DNA from: Oceanisphaera sp. IT1-181
GTDB taxonomy: Bacteria > Pseudomonadota > Gammaproteobacteria > Enterobacterales > Aeromonadaceae
Reading direction: 5' to 3'
Length of the DNA stretch: 64,000 bases
Assembly (NCBI RefSeq): GCF_033807535.1
Contig: NZ_CP136856.1
Coordinates: forward strand, 1,483,001-1,547,000
The translations under genes were made by a program, and so were the position numbers. Below the pieces are notes generated by a model. It was not told the DNA's origin. It did not search any database and saw only the letters and a list, made by a program, of their open reading frames with translations. Positions 45,675 to 55,530 of the stretch are shown one piece after another (the first letter of the stretch is position 1; every line of letters starts with the position of its first letter).

Positions 45675-46298
45675 TTGGTTTATGTTAAACGTCTGCATAA
45701 GGTGCTGGGGCTGCTAATGTTATTGCCCATATTAGGCTGGGTGGTGACGGGAGCCTTGTTTTTTATTAAGCCCGGTTATCAGGCCGCCTTCGCACCGTTA
45801 ACGGTGAAAACTTATCCGTTAGATGCAGAGTTACGTATTCAGCCCGCGAATGATTGGCAAGAGCTGACTCTGTTGCACACCGTCTTGGGCCATCACTTAT
45901 TGGTGAAACAGCAAGATAAGCTACTGCATTTAGACGCTATGAGTTTGGAGCCTTTTACGCCCACGCTTGAGCAGACCACTTTGTTAGTCAATGAAGCCAT
46001 TGCCGAAAACCCTGAGCGTTATGGGCGTTTGACCGAGTGGGACGGCAGCCAAGGACTAACCAGCACGGGCGTGGTGATCAACCTTGATTGGCAGCGGCTG
46101 ACATTACGCCAGTTAGGCCCTGACACTCAGTGGATCAATAGCTGGTATAAAATACATTATTTACAATGGACGCCCTTTAAAGCCGTGAATGATGTGTTAG
46201 GTATAGTGGGCTTAGGTTTGTTATTGCTGCTCAGCCTGTGCGGCGGTGGGTTATATTTGCGTCATCAATGGCATTTAACGCCTTCAGATAAAGATTAA
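45675..46298 (+). CDS. PepSY-associated membrane protein
   Basis: 207 residues with one membrane helix near each end (LLMLLPILGWVVTGALFF and VLGIVGLGLLLLLSLCGG) and a periplasmic middle. RLHKVLGL at the start and the overall plan match small PepSY-TM proteins, often found with iron or redox reductases. TTG start at 45675 with AAGGAG 8 bp upstream. Function unknown; no siderophore genes are adjacent. Confidence 0.75.
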   Translation: MVYVKRLHKVLGLLMLLPILGWVVTGALFFIKPGYQAAFAPLTVKTYPLDAELRIQPANDWQELTLLHTVLGHHLLVKQQDKLLHLDAMSLEPFTPTLEQTTLLVNEAIAENPERYGRLTEWDGSQGLTSTGVVINLDWQRLTLRQLGPDTQWINSWYKIHYLQWTPFKAVNDVLGIVGLGLLLLLSLCGGGLYLRHQWHLTPSDKD

Positions 46299-46367
46299 GT
46301 CATTTGGCCGCTATATTGAAGACGTGCGAAAGTTAAATGAGCTAGCACCAATACAAGGACGTATTCC

Positions 46368-47534
46368 ATGGCGACATCAAGTTTTACTTTATTGTGGGAA
46401 CAGTTTCAGGAAAGTTTACAAGATACCAGTAATGCCTTGGGCATGAGTGGTTTGAACTGGCAAGAGCTGATGGTGGCAGGGATTGGGCAGCTATTGGTGT
46501 CGCTAATGATACTGCTGCTATTTGGTGTTTTTTACTGGTTGCTGGCCAACTTGCTTAAGCTAGTGTTGGGCCGAACCCGCTATGGCGAAAAACCCTTTAT
46601 TGCCGCCAAAAGGGTGCTGCGTTATTTAATCGGTTTGGCGGTGATCATTGCGATATTGGCACAATATAATGCCTCCGACGCCGTGCTAAAAGGCGCGGCT
46701 CGCGCAGGGCTAATGGCATTGGCTTTTTATGTGTTATGGCTATTGTTATCGCGAGGGTTAACTTCCAACTTATCGCGGCATCATATTGACTCGTCGCTAG
46801 AGCAATTGTGTAAAAACACCTTGTCGGTGGCCTTGATTGCCATGGGCACCATCACAGTATTGGCGCAGTTTGGTTTTGATGTGCTGTCGATTGTAGCGGG
46901 TTTAGGGATAGTGGGCATTGCCGTCGGTTTTGCTGCGCAGTCGACTTTGGCCAACTTTATCGCAGGCATTACCTTACTGATTGAGCGGCCGTTTCGCATC
47001 GGCGATTGGGTAAAAATTCACGGCGAAGAAGGCAAGGTGATCCGCATTGCCTTTCGCACCACTTGGCTGCGCACCCGCGATAATGTGTTTACCATGATCC
47101 CTAATGAAAGAGTGGCCACCTCAGATATTATTAATTTCAGTGTCGAAGGGCCCACGCGAATTCGCATTCCTCTGGGCATTGCCTATAAAGAGTCGGTTGC
47201 CCATGCCCGAGAGGTGATCATGCCCTTGCTGTCGGCCCATCCTATGGTGATCACCAATGAGCAAATGCAGTCACGGCTACAGTTGCGTGAGCTGGCTGAC
47301 TCGTCCTTGAATCTCAGTGCTCAGGTGTGGGTGCACGCGAAAGACATAGAAGTAAAAGGCCGCATTTCTTGTGAGTTGTTAGAGACCATCAAGCAGGCGC
47401 TGGATGACGCCAACATTGAAATGCCGTTTCCGCATTTGCAGTTGTTTATTGATGAAGCGAAAGGATTGGAGCCCTGGCTTAACCCAGAATTGAAACGATC
47501 CGCAGCCGCTCCTAAGCCTGATGCAGAGCACTAA
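46368..47534 (+). CDS. MscS-family mechanosensitive channel
   Basis: 388 residues. Four membrane helices; the pore helix is followed by GLGIVGIAVGFAAQSTLANFI (pore-lining TM3), LIERPFRIGDWVKI and the beta-domain segment ENVF-like RDNVFTMIPNERV. It opens under membrane tension to release solutes during osmotic downshock. Longer than MscS (286) because of extra N-terminal helices. Confidence 0.92.
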   Translation: MATSSFTLLWEQFQESLQDTSNALGMSGLNWQELMVAGIGQLLVSLMILLLFGVFYWLLANLLKLVLGRTRYGEKPFIAAKRVLRYLIGLAVIIAILAQYNASDAVLKGAARAGLMALAFYVLWLLLSRGLTSNLSRHHIDSSLEQLCKNTLSVALIAMGTITVLAQFGFDVLSIVAGLGIVGIAVGFAAQSTLANFIAGITLLIERPFRIGDWVKIHGEEGKVIRIAFRTTWLRTRDNVFTMIPNERVATSDIINFSVEGPTRIRIPLGIAYKESVAHAREVIMPLLSAHPMVITNEQMQSRLQLRELADSSLNLSAQVWVHAKDIEVKGRISCELLETIKQALDDANIEMPFPHLQLFIDEAKGLEPWLNPELKRSAAAPKPDAEH

Positions 47535-47553
47535 GAGTACAGTACCGAGAGAG

Positions 47554-47583
47554 GGCGCAGTGCCACGCGCTGCGCCGGTTTTA
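47554..47583 (+). terminator. Likely terminator between mscS and glpD
   Basis: GGCGCAG-TGCCACGCG-CTGCGCC followed by GGTTTTATT. The stem is 7 bp and the T run short. It overlaps the end of convergent glpD. Confidence 0.5.
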
Positions 47584-49167
47584 TTGTGTTGCTGGTATAG
47601 AGTGTTGCTTGGTCTGCATATAGTGCTGTAGGCGCTCTTGTTGCTCGGTGGTGAGTACCAAGCCCAGCTTAGAGCGGCGCCACAAGATATCATCGGCAGT
47701 ATAGGCCCACTCAACCTTAATTAAATAATCCACTTCTTTTTGACTTAAGCCGCCACCAAAATCTGTGCCCAGTGCCCCAAACTCGCTGCAACCATGTAGA
47801 AAATGATGGCAAAGCGTGCCGTAACTGCGAGCAAAGCGCGCCAGCGTCGCTGACGGTAACCAAGGATATTGGCTTGCCAGCTCAATGATGAGCGAGGGTT
47901 GTGAGCTAAAATGGCCGCCAGGTAACTTGGCGGTGCCGGTCCACGGGCCTTTAATGTGCTTGAAGAAGGGACTAATGGCGTCAGTAGCGGCCTCAGCCAG
48001 CAGCCGATAGGTGGTGAGCTTGCCGCCAAATACCGATAACAGCGGCGCTTCACCAATCGGAGCATCCAAGCTAAAGGTGTAATCGCGAGTCGCCTTTTGT
48101 GCCTGACCTTGGTGCTTCTCTGGTTGTGTACTTGCAGCGGGGGCGTTATCCGCTTTCTCATGGTCCGTATGCTCATCAGCCAGCTGTTCATCATCCAAGA
48201 GCGGCCGCACCCCTGAATAGCGCCACACCACATCTTGGGCACTAATTTGGTGTTTAAAATGTTCATTCACCACTTGGCACAAATAGTCAATTTCAGCGTC
48301 GCTTATCTCGACCTCGCGCGGGTCGCCGTGATAATCCACATCCGTGGTGCCGATCAAGGAGAACTGCTGCTCATAGGGCGTCACGAATACGATGCGCTGA
48401 TCGCTGTTTTGTAAGATATAGGCTTCGGGCTCGTCGTGGATGCGCGGCACTATAATATGGCTGCCTTTCACCAACCGCAGTTGTTTAGGCGCAGGCAGGG
48501 CAATCACCTCATCAAACAAGGAGCTCGCCCAAGGGCCGGCGGCATTGACTAAGGCGCGGCAGTGATAGGTTTGCAGGGCGCCGTTGTCGGTGTTTTGCAG
48601 CGTTACTTGCCAAATGCCGCCTCGGCGTTCGGCCTTAATGCAGCGGGTGCGGGGTTTTATTTCGGCACCTTGTTGTTTTGCCGCCATGGCGCACAATACC
48701 ACTAAGCGCGCATCATCTACCCAGCCATCTGAATACTCAAAGCCACGGCTAATACTGCTGACGAGCGGGCTATCAGCGTTAAAGCGAATGGCGTTAGAGC
48801 CAGCTAGGCGTTTACGTTTGGCTAAGTTGTCGTATAAAAACAAGCCAATGCGCAGCATCCAGCCCGGGCGTAAGTGCGGTTGATGGGGCAGGCGAAAACG
48901 CAGTGGCCACATAATGTGTGGCGCATTGTTGAGTAGCCGCTCTCGTTCGGCCAACGCTTTTTTTACTAAGCAAAACTCATACTGCTCTAAGTAACGTAAA
49001 CCACCGTGAATCAGCTTGCTGCTCGCCGATGACGTCGCCGAGGCAAGATCATGGCTTTCGCACAGCGCTACTTTTAGGCCACGGCCCGCCGCATCCATGG
49101 CGATGCCGACGCCGTTCACGCCGCCGCCAATAACGAGTACATCTACTTCTGTAATGCCTGCAGGCAT
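47581..49167 (-). CDS. glpD: Aerobic glycerol-3-phosphate dehydrogenase
   Basis: 528 residues. VLVIGGGVNGVGIAMDAAGRG is the FAD-binding motif, SSASSKLIHGGLRYLEQY a conserved substrate/FAD region. The C-terminal DUF/DAO_C part is normal. A low-complexity acidic and Gln/Ala-rich insert near residues 325-360 (DEHTDHEKADNAPAASTQP) is absent from the E. coli enzyme to my knowledge. Membrane-associated; oxidises glycerol 3-phosphate to dihydroxyacetone phosphate and feeds quinone. It follows glpK on the minus strand after an ~88-bp gap. Confidence 0.94.
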   Translation of the reverse strand: MPAGITEVDVLVIGGGVNGVGIAMDAAGRGLKVALCESHDLASATSSASSKLIHGGLRYLEQYEFCLVKKALAERERLLNNAPHIMWPLRFRLPHQPHLRPGWMLRIGLFLYDNLAKRKRLAGSNAIRFNADSPLVSSISRGFEYSDGWVDDARLVVLCAMAAKQQGAEIKPRTRCIKAERRGGIWQVTLQNTDNGALQTYHCRALVNAAGPWASSLFDEVIALPAPKQLRLVKGSHIIVPRIHDEPEAYILQNSDQRIVFVTPYEQQFSLIGTTDVDYHGDPREVEISDAEIDYLCQVVNEHFKHQISAQDVVWRYSGVRPLLDDEQLADEHTDHEKADNAPAASTQPEKHQGQAQKATRDYTFSLDAPIGEAPLLSVFGGKLTTYRLLAEAATDAISPFFKHIKGPWTGTAKLPGGHFSSQPSLIIELASQYPWLPSATLARFARSYGTLCHHFLHGCSEFGALGTDFGGGLSQKEVDYLIKVEWAYTADDILWRRSKLGLVLTTEQQERLQHYMQTKQHSIPATQ

Positions 49168-49255
49168 AGTTTTTCCTTAACACATTTTAAGATGCGGCGT
49201 CCGCTTTACTCTTCACCTTTTACGCTTCACCATTTCAATTAATCCACTAAATTAA

Positions 49256-50758
49256 TCAATCCACCCAATGTCGAGAGCGGCTGACCGCTTTTTGCCAGTC
49301 TTGATAGAGCGCTTCACGTTGGGCTTGCTTCATATTGGGCGTGAAGCCTTGTGCGGTTGAGATTAGCTTGGCAAGCTGCGCGGTATCTTGCCACACACCG
49401 ACCGCTAAACCCGCTAAAAATGCCGCGCCCAAGGCGGTAGTTTCCAGCACTGTGGGCCGAATTACCTCGATATGGCTGATATCGGCCTGAAACTGCATTA
49501 ATACTTTATTAGCACAGGCGCCGCCGTCGACCTTAAGCTCACTCAAGGTCACCCCCGCATCTTGTTGCATGGCATCTAATACGTCGCGACTTTGGTAGGC
49601 GATGGCTTCTAATGCTGCTCGAATAATGTGATTGCGATTAGCACCGCGGCTTAAGCCTATCAAGGTGCCGCGCGCATACGGATCCCAATAGGGTGCCCCT
49701 AAACCCGTGAAGGCCGGCACTAAATACACGCCATTGGTGTCGCCCACTTTAGCGGCAAAATAGGCGGTGTCTTCGGCTGAGCGAATTAAGCCCAGCTCAT
49801 CGCGCAGCCACTGAATAATGGCGCCGCCCATAAATACCGAGCCTTCTAGCGCATAATTCACTTCGCCTTGTGGGCCAATGGCCAACGTGGTCAGCAGGCC
49901 GAACTGGGAATTCACCTTTTGTTGGCCGGTATTCATCAGCAAGAAACAGCCGGTGCCATAGGTATTTTTAGCCATGCCTTTGTGCACACACAATTGGCCA
50001 AACAAAGCCGCTTGTTGATCGCCGGCCACGCCGGCAATGGCCACCTTGCCGCCTTGACTGCCGCCTAATTGCACATGTCCATAAACATCACCAGAGGCTT
50101 TTACTTCTGGCAACAAAGACTTAGGAATATCCAGCGCCGCTAATAAAGTGTCATCCCACTGCAAGGTATTAATGTTAAATAACATGGTGCGCGAGGCATT
50201 AGTGTAGTCGGTGGCGTGCACGCGGCCTTCGGTCAACTTCCAGACAAGCCAAGTATCTATGGTGCCAAACAGTAGTTCGCCGCGTTCTGCTTGCTCACGA
50301 GCACCGGCCACGTTATCGAGCAGCCATTTTATTTTGGTGCCTGAAAAGTAGGCATCAATCACAAGCCCAGTGTTTTCTTTTACATAGTCGCTCAAACCTT
50401 GTTTGGTGAGTTGCTCACAGATTTCGGCGGTACGGCGACATTGCCAGACAATGGCATTATGAATGGGACGGCCGGTGCGCTTATTCCAAATAACCGTGGT
50501 TTCACGCTGATTAGTGATACCAATGGCGGCAATCTGTGCCGGTTTAATGCCGGTTTTGGCTAACACCTCCGTTAGGGTGGCACGCTGGCTGGCCCAAATC
50601 TCCATAGCATCGTGCTCTACCCAGCCCGTTTGTGGGTAAATCTGACCAAACTCCCGCTGGGCGCTGCCCTGTACTTGGGCTTGATCATCAAAAATAATGG
50701 CCCGCGATGAGGTGGTGCCTTGATCGAGTGCTATCACATAACGAGGTTGAGTAGACAT
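49256..50758 (-). CDS. glpK: Glycerol kinase
   Basis: 500 residues starting MSTQPRYVIALDQGTTSSRA. The FGGY-kinase motifs AIDQGTTSSR-type, WQCRRT, GVAGDQQAALFGQLC and the C-terminal KVDGGACAN are present. It phosphorylates glycerol with ATP. ATG at 50758 is the family start with AGGAGT upstream. Upstream of glpD in the same direction, so the two form a glycerol-use unit without glpF in this window. Confidence 0.96.
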   Translation of the reverse strand: MSTQPRYVIALDQGTTSSRAIIFDDQAQVQGSAQREFGQIYPQTGWVEHDAMEIWASQRATLTEVLAKTGIKPAQIAAIGITNQRETTVIWNKRTGRPIHNAIVWQCRRTAEICEQLTKQGLSDYVKENTGLVIDAYFSGTKIKWLLDNVAGAREQAERGELLFGTIDTWLVWKLTEGRVHATDYTNASRTMLFNINTLQWDDTLLAALDIPKSLLPEVKASGDVYGHVQLGGSQGGKVAIAGVAGDQQAALFGQLCVHKGMAKNTYGTGCFLLMNTGQQKVNSQFGLLTTLAIGPQGEVNYALEGSVFMGGAIIQWLRDELGLIRSAEDTAYFAAKVGDTNGVYLVPAFTGLGAPYWDPYARGTLIGLSRGANRNHIIRAALEAIAYQSRDVLDAMQQDAGVTLSELKVDGGACANKVLMQFQADISHIEVIRPTVLETTALGAAFLAGLAVGVWQDTAQLAKLISTAQGFTPNMKQAQREALYQDWQKAVSRSRHWVD

Positions 50759-50808
50759 AAATACTCCTGTTAGCCAATACAAGTTGAACACCAATAACCC
50801 GTGATCAG

Positions 50809-51594
50809 TTAATAACCCGGTACCCACGATTGGCAGCGTGGCGGCAACGCTGGCCGATAGGGTGTGCGGCTGCCACCGCCGCTGAGGGCGCCGGTTTTAT
50901 CTTTGAGCCAGCTATGCAACTCGCGGTCACATCCGGTGCCTGCCGGCACGGGCGCTTGCGGCACACAGTGAATGTCTGCTTTAGGGCACTGCAAACGCAC
51001 ATGAAAATGGCCGGAATGGCCATACCAAGGCCGCAGTCGGTTAAGCCAAGGCGCATCCCCATAGGTATGGCACATGGCCTGCTTGATTAAAGGATGCACA
51101 AAAATGCGACTCACGCGCTCATCTTGGGCCGCCAACGCAATCAATTGGCGCTGCTGGTCTTGAAAGTGACTGTTGAGGATATAAAGCTTGTGGTTGACCA
51201 TATCAATTTCCGGCACTTGCTCAAGCTGGCTGGTGCTTGCGGGCTTGGGTGGCGTGCGCAGCCAAATGTCTGCATCCAAACCGGTTTGATGACTGCGATG
51301 ACCAAAGTTAAAGGGACCACCACGCTGCATCGCTATGTCCGCCACCAGCATGGGCGGTAACTTGGCGCGCTCGACTTTTTTACCCAGCGTCTGTAAATAA
51401 TCGATTAATACTGGCTGACCATAAAAGCGTTCGCGACTGGCGCGGATCACATGAAAGCCCACGCCGGTCCCCGGCAGTGCTTGGCCATTAAATTGACAAC
51501 CGGCCGCATAGCCGCCCACGGCTTCGGCACTCGCCATGTGCGGCGCTAATCCAGCGATCAAGGCCAGCCAAACCGCGCCTTTCCATTTGCTCAT
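50809..51594 (-). CDS. mepA: Penicillin-insensitive murein endopeptidase
   Basis: 261 residues with signal peptide (LALIAGLAPHMASA). GHRSHQTGLDADIWL supplies zinc ligands His and Asp, and WYGHSGHFHVRLQCP the HxH; this is the LAS-type site of MepA. It cleaves D-Ala-mDAP crosslinks in periplasmic peptidoglycan. The six cysteines of MepA appear conserved. GGAGAACC lies just before the ATG. Confidence 0.94.
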   Translation of the reverse strand: MSKWKGAVWLALIAGLAPHMASAEAVGGYAAGCQFNGQALPGTGVGFHVIRASRERFYGQPVLIDYLQTLGKKVERAKLPPMLVADIAMQRGGPFNFGHRSHQTGLDADIWLRTPPKPASTSQLEQVPEIDMVNHKLYILNSHFQDQQRQLIALAAQDERVSRIFVHPLIKQAMCHTYGDAPWLNRLRPWYGHSGHFHVRLQCPKADIHCVPQAPVPAGTGCDRELHSWLKDKTGALSGGGSRTPYRPALPPRCQSWVPGY

Positions 51595-51686
51595 AGGTTC
51601 TCCTGGCCTTAGGGCCACGTTAAATGGTGAGTTATCGACTCACTGAAAAACCGCTGGGGATGCACGTCGTCAGTGACATACAGATA

Positions 51687-52146
51687 CCTGATTACGTATG
51701 AACCTCAGCCATAATGCACCCTGTTTCGGTTTGTTCTTTGTAGCTGCCCCGTCTCTTTAATAAAGAGGGCTTCGGCAGGCCAGCTCTGCTGGCTGTTACT
51801 GAGGCTTAGATTTACCTGATTACTTATGAACCTCAGCTATTATGCGCCCTGTTTCAGTTTGTTATTTTGTAGCTGCCGGTCTGGCTCCAAGGTCAAATGG
51901 TCTGGGTTTTGTAGCAGCCAATTCATTCGGCTGGCCAGCTTTGCTGGCTGTTACTGAGGTTTAGATTTAAACCCAAACACCAAACCGGGCCGAAGTCCTC
52001 TTCGCCGAAGAGACGGGCCCCTACAAGATCAAAATACCAAACTGAGCCTCATATTCTTCACCGAAGAGGCGGTACCTACCTGTAACCTATTGAATTCATT
52101 GGTGCTGAGTTTTCTGAAACATGGCTGAGCTTTGTGGGTAATCAGG
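51687..52146 (+). repeat. MITE-like repeat, copy 2 (possibly two nested units)
   Basis: 460 bp bounded by CCTGATTAC (51687) and GTAATCAGG (52138), flanked by TA on both sides. A second internal left end occurs at 51815 (CCTGATTACTTATGAACCTC), so two units may overlap. Inner words CAGCTTTGCTGGCTG, TTTAGATTTAAACCCAAACA and TCTTCGCCGAAGAGAC recur at 61.1 kb. Flanking 52147-52445 shows nothing but the next gene's promoter region. Confidence 0.78.
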
Positions 52147-52445
52147 TACAGATAAATGAGCCGCCCAATCTAAAAATATGATTCATATGATGACCTTACA
52201 ATAAAACGCATGGTTAGGCTTTGTTTTGTCGCCTTGTTTTATCAGCTTTGTTTAACGGTTTTGTTTGGTGACGCTGAGCGGCGAGTTTACCGTTAAAAAC
52301 GGACACTGGTGATTGCCATTTTTTGTTAAGCGTGAGATCTAAACGCGCCAGCGAGCAGGCTAGGTTTGGGCTGAACAGAGACCTTTATTTATGCAGGTGC
52401 ATTTTTTTGCTAGGGTAGGGCACTTTTTGCCAGATGGAAGATGTT

Positions 52446-53084
52446 ATGTCAGTGCAGCGCTTACCCCTAGAGCAGGTATTAGCACGACCGTTAAACTTTG
52501 TATTAGCCCCGCCTGCCATGCGGTTTTATATGACTCATAGCCTAGCATTATTGGCGAGTCTGGCGGTGGTGATTTGGGCCTTATTTGATGGCCAAGTGTT
52601 GGCTGGGCAAGAGTTAGATGGCCAAGCCAGCTTTGGCTTAATCCACTGGGTAGGCGTAATTTTTGGCGGCATATTATTGTTGATCAGCCTATGGCCGCCC
52701 AGCTGGAACCGCAAGTTGCTGATCAATCTAGCTTTTGACGAACAGCAATTGTATCTGGTGAATGGCCTTACCCAAGAAGCCGTGACAGTGCCGCGTGAAC
52801 GGGTGCGGGCCGTCAATCACAACAAATTGCCGGGCCACGACGGCGCTATTATTGCCTTTACCTTAGATCTCACCTTAGACGACACTGAGCTGGCGCTGAT
52901 CCAAGACACGCTAGATGCCAAAGTAGAAGAGCGCTTTCAGCTTGATGATAATGGCTATCGCTTTGGTTTTGTGGCGAACTGGCAACGCAGGCGTGCCTTG
53001 CTCGCCACCATAGCCGTGCTGGCGCCAGCAGTGGTAATCCCAGAGCCGGTGGATGAAGATGAAGACGACGATGATTGGGGGTAA
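52446..53084 (+). CDS. Hypothetical membrane protein
   Basis: 212 residues with two or three membrane segments near the N-terminus (residues ~27-45 and ~65-80: HSLALLASLAVVIWALF, VGVIFGGILLLISLW) and one near the C-terminus. The central part (~85-170) is soluble. The C-terminus is strongly acidic (DEDEDDDDWG). No family recognised. GGAAG lies 6 bp before ATG 52446; an in-frame ATG at 52434 is possible. Confidence 0.7.
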   Translation: MSVQRLPLEQVLARPLNFVLAPPAMRFYMTHSLALLASLAVVIWALFDGQVLAGQELDGQASFGLIHWVGVIFGGILLLISLWPPSWNRKLLINLAFDEQQLYLVNGLTQEAVTVPRERVRAVNHNKLPGHDGAIIAFTLDLTLDDTELALIQDTLDAKVEERFQLDDNGYRFGFVANWQRRRALLATIAVLAPAVVIPEPVDEDEDDDDWG

Positions 53085-53134
53085 ATAAATAGGTGAGGAG
53101 TGAGGCGTAAAATGTGAAGGGTCACTGATTTAGC

Positions 53135-53385
53135 CCCCTCACTCTATGCCGTCCTGCCGGGCTTGCCCCGGTATCTCGCTCTTGCTCTTTCCCCTTGCCG
53201 TCATACTGTATATGGCTCCGGTATCTCGCACGTATCACTAAAGCTAAACCGAGATCCTGATGTGCATCAGGATGACAGCGAAACAATAAGCCGCACCACC
53301 GTCATACCGGGCTTGCCCCGGTATCTCGCACTTAGCCCTTACTATTAAAAAAACGAGATCCTGAATCGAGTTCAGGAAGACGGCA
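53135..53385. repeat. REP-like palindromic repeats
   Basis: Three copies of a unit like CCGGGCTTGCCCCGGTATCT (at ~53157, 53219 partial, 53307) alternate with AGATCCTGATGTGCATCAGG-type and ATCCTGAATCGAGTTCAGGA palindromes. Such REP/BIME-like clusters mark gene 3' ends. Confidence 0.7.
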
Positions 53386-53480
53386 TAAAGACAGACACCG
53401 AACTTGTAGAGGCCACTTTAGTCGGCCGGTTTTGCGTAGCAAAACGTCACACTAGATTCAGTATCGGAAAGGCAGCATAA

Positions 53481-53513
53481 AAAAACACCGCCCTGATATG
53501 GGGCGGTGTTTTT
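53481..53513. terminator. Bidirectional terminator
   Basis: AAAAACACCGCCC-TGATATG-GGGCGGTGTTTTT lies after the acidic membrane protein (plus) and the MBL hydrolase (minus). T runs are present on both strands. Confidence 0.88.
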
Positions 53514-53570
53514 GGTTGAAAGCCCTGTTGCATAGGGCCGGCCGGCTGAAGCGGCCTCTACCAGAGCCTG

Positions 53571-54203
53571 TTATCTTAAATAAGGATTATGCAGGCGCTC
53601 GTGGCCAAACGTGCTCTCGGGGCCGTGGCCGGGGACGAAAGTGATGTCATCGCCGAGCGGCAGCAGGGTTTCCTTAATGGAGTTGATTAGGCTGCTATGG
53701 CACCCCTGCGGAAAGTCACTGCGACCCACACCGCCATTAAAGATGACATCGCCCGTAAAGGCCAAACGCTGGGTCGGGTGCACAAACACAATATGCCCAG
53801 GCGTGTGGCCGGGGCAAAAAAACACGTCCATCACTTCTTCACCGACCTGCACCTTATCACCGGCTTTTAACCACAGCGTTGGGGTAAAGGCGAGAACAGG
53901 GCTTAAGCCAAACATCTGGGCTTGTTGGTCGAGCCCATTTATCCAAAACGCATCCTCGTGACTTGGCCCAATCACAGGCACTGATTTAACGGCCAGTAGC
54001 TCGCCGGTAGCGCCCACGTGATCTAAGTGACCGTGGGTCAATAAAATCGACTCCAGTGTGAGGCCGCGTTTGTCGATTTCGGCCAATAAGCGTGGTGTTT
54101 CACCGCCCGGGTCAATTAAGGCGGCTTTGTTGGTGGCGGAGCACCACACCAGACTGCAGTTTTGGGCAAAGGCCGTGACCGGCAGCGTGATGCGATTAAG
54201 CAT
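53571..54203 (-). CDS. MBL-fold hydrolase (YcbL/glyoxalase II-like)
   Basis: 210 residues. LLTHGHLDHVGATG is the HxHxDH zinc motif; FFCPGHTPGHIVF and FVPGHGPESTFG supply further ligands. Size and motifs are those of YcbL-type single-domain hydroxyacylglutathione hydrolase-like enzymes. The usual C-terminal glutathione-binding domain of GloB is absent, so true glyoxalase II activity is uncertain. Cytoplasmic. It lies downstream of selU with a ~220-bp spacer. Confidence 0.9.
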   Translation of the reverse strand: MLNRITLPVTAFAQNCSLVWCSATNKAALIDPGGETPRLLAEIDKRGLTLESILLTHGHLDHVGATGELLAVKSVPVIGPSHEDAFWINGLDQQAQMFGLSPVLAFTPTLWLKAGDKVQVGEEVMDVFFCPGHTPGHIVFVHPTQRLAFTGDVIFNGGVGRSDFPQGCHSSLINSIKETLLPLGDDITFVPGHGPESTFGHERLHNPYLR

Positions 54204-54420
54204 GATGTTGTTTCCTTAAATTTTTAACCTAAAAGAGAAAGAGCATTTTTGCCACGGAATACACGGAAGAAGACAAATGTACGAAAATATAAAGTTATGA
54301 AATATAATAATTTTAATAACGATATTTTTGGCTTTTTCCGTCGGTTCCGTGTACTCCGTGGCTTGAGAGTATTTAGTCTTCACACTCTGTTTAACATAAT
54401 CAGCAAGCTGGCGCAGTGGT

Positions 54421-55530
54421 TTAAACTTGCTGCTGCGCCAACCAGTGCGCGAGTTCTTCTTCATTGCCGCGCATGACTATGCGGTGTTCTTTACTGTCTT
54501 GATGACGCAGGTAAATAGGGTCGTAATAACGGCCTAAAAGGTCGGTTATCCACTCTTGATGACCGTCGCAACCGTGCCCTAACAATTGCTGATTAATGGC
54601 GTCGGTCATTTGTTGGGAGAGCTGTCGCCAATCACGATCCCCTAAGCGTTTGTATAAGCGCTTTAAGCTGTCTTGCAAATATTCACTTAAGCGGGAAACA
54701 TCCCCGCTAAAGCGCACCAGCATGGTTTCTACATAATCCTGCTGAATTTGGCGCACTCGCTGCTCAAATGGCACTTCTAACAGTAATACGGGGACTTGCT
54801 GCATCCGCTCGTACAAACGCTTGGGCAGTGGGCAGCGGCCTATCATGGCACTTTCATCTTCCACCAACCAAGACTCAATGCCAGCACGGCGCTGTTTTAA
54901 GCGGGCAATCGCCAAGCGATTTTCAAAGTCTATGGGGGTGGGCTGTGGCTCAGCCCAGTGGCCAAAACTGGAGCCTCTGTGATGGGCATAGCCTTCCAGA
55001 TCTAATGACAACGGGCTGCGCGCCAGCCAATCGGTTTTGCCGCTGCCGGTAAAGCCCGATAACACATAGCCTGGTTGCTCAAAGCCGGTTTCAATTTCTT
55101 TTAACAAGCGTTGGCGCAGTGCTTTATAGCCGCCTTCAACGCGGGTTACCGGCCGGCCAGCCTCTGCCAACCATTGTTGTACGGTTTGACTGCGCAGGCC
55201 GCCTCTGAAGCAATAAATAACGCCGTTAGGGTGCAAAGTCAGCCAGTTTAACCAAGCCTGCAAGCGTTGTTCACGCAACTCACCCTTTACTAACGAATGG
55301 CCGAGGCTAATGGCCGCTTCTTGGCCTTGCTGTTTGTAACAGGTGCCCACTTGGGCGCGCTCGTCGTCTGTCATTAAAGGCAGATTGGTGGCGAGCGGAA
55401 ACGCACCTTCACTAAATTCAATGGGTGCGCGCAAGTCCAGCAACGGCACGTCGTCCACTAACAGCTGGTCGTAATCTGCCGTTAATGTAACGGTTTGGTT
55501 CAATGCCATGCTGTTTTTCAACTCACTCAC
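54421..55530 (-). CDS. selU: tRNA 2-selenouridine synthase
   Basis: 369 residues. N-terminal rhodanese domain with LLDLRAPIEFSEGAFP and the catalytic Cys loop VIYCFRGGLRSQ; then a P-loop GFTGSGKTDWL and DLEGYAHHRGSSFG. It replaces sulfur with selenium at the wobble uridine of certain tRNAs (MnmH/YbbB). It overlaps selD by 8 bp, so selenophosphate donor and user are coupled. Confidence 0.95.
   Translation of the reverse strand: MSELKNSMALNQTVTLTADYDQLLVDDVPLLDLRAPIEFSEGAFPLATNLPLMTDDERAQVGTCYKQQGQEAAISLGHSLVKGELREQRLQAWLNWLTLHPNGVIYCFRGGLRSQTVQQWLAEAGRPVTRVEGGYKALRQRLLKEIETGFEQPGYVLSGFTGSGKTDWLARSPLSLDLEGYAHHRGSSFGHWAEPQPTPIDFENRLAIARLKQRRAGIESWLVEDESAMIGRCPLPKRLYERMQQVPVLLLEVPFEQRVRQIQQDYVETMLVRFSGDVSRLSEYLQDSLKRLYKRLGDRDWRQLSQQMTDAINQQLLGHGCDGHQEWITDLLGRYYDPIYLRHQDSKEHRIVMRGNEEELAHWLAQQQV

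Noticed and set aside
53163..53348. Plus-strand 61-residue frame with 'PRYLAL' repeats
   Set aside because: Translation of REP-like units (GGGCTTGCCCCGGTATCT); no gene support.
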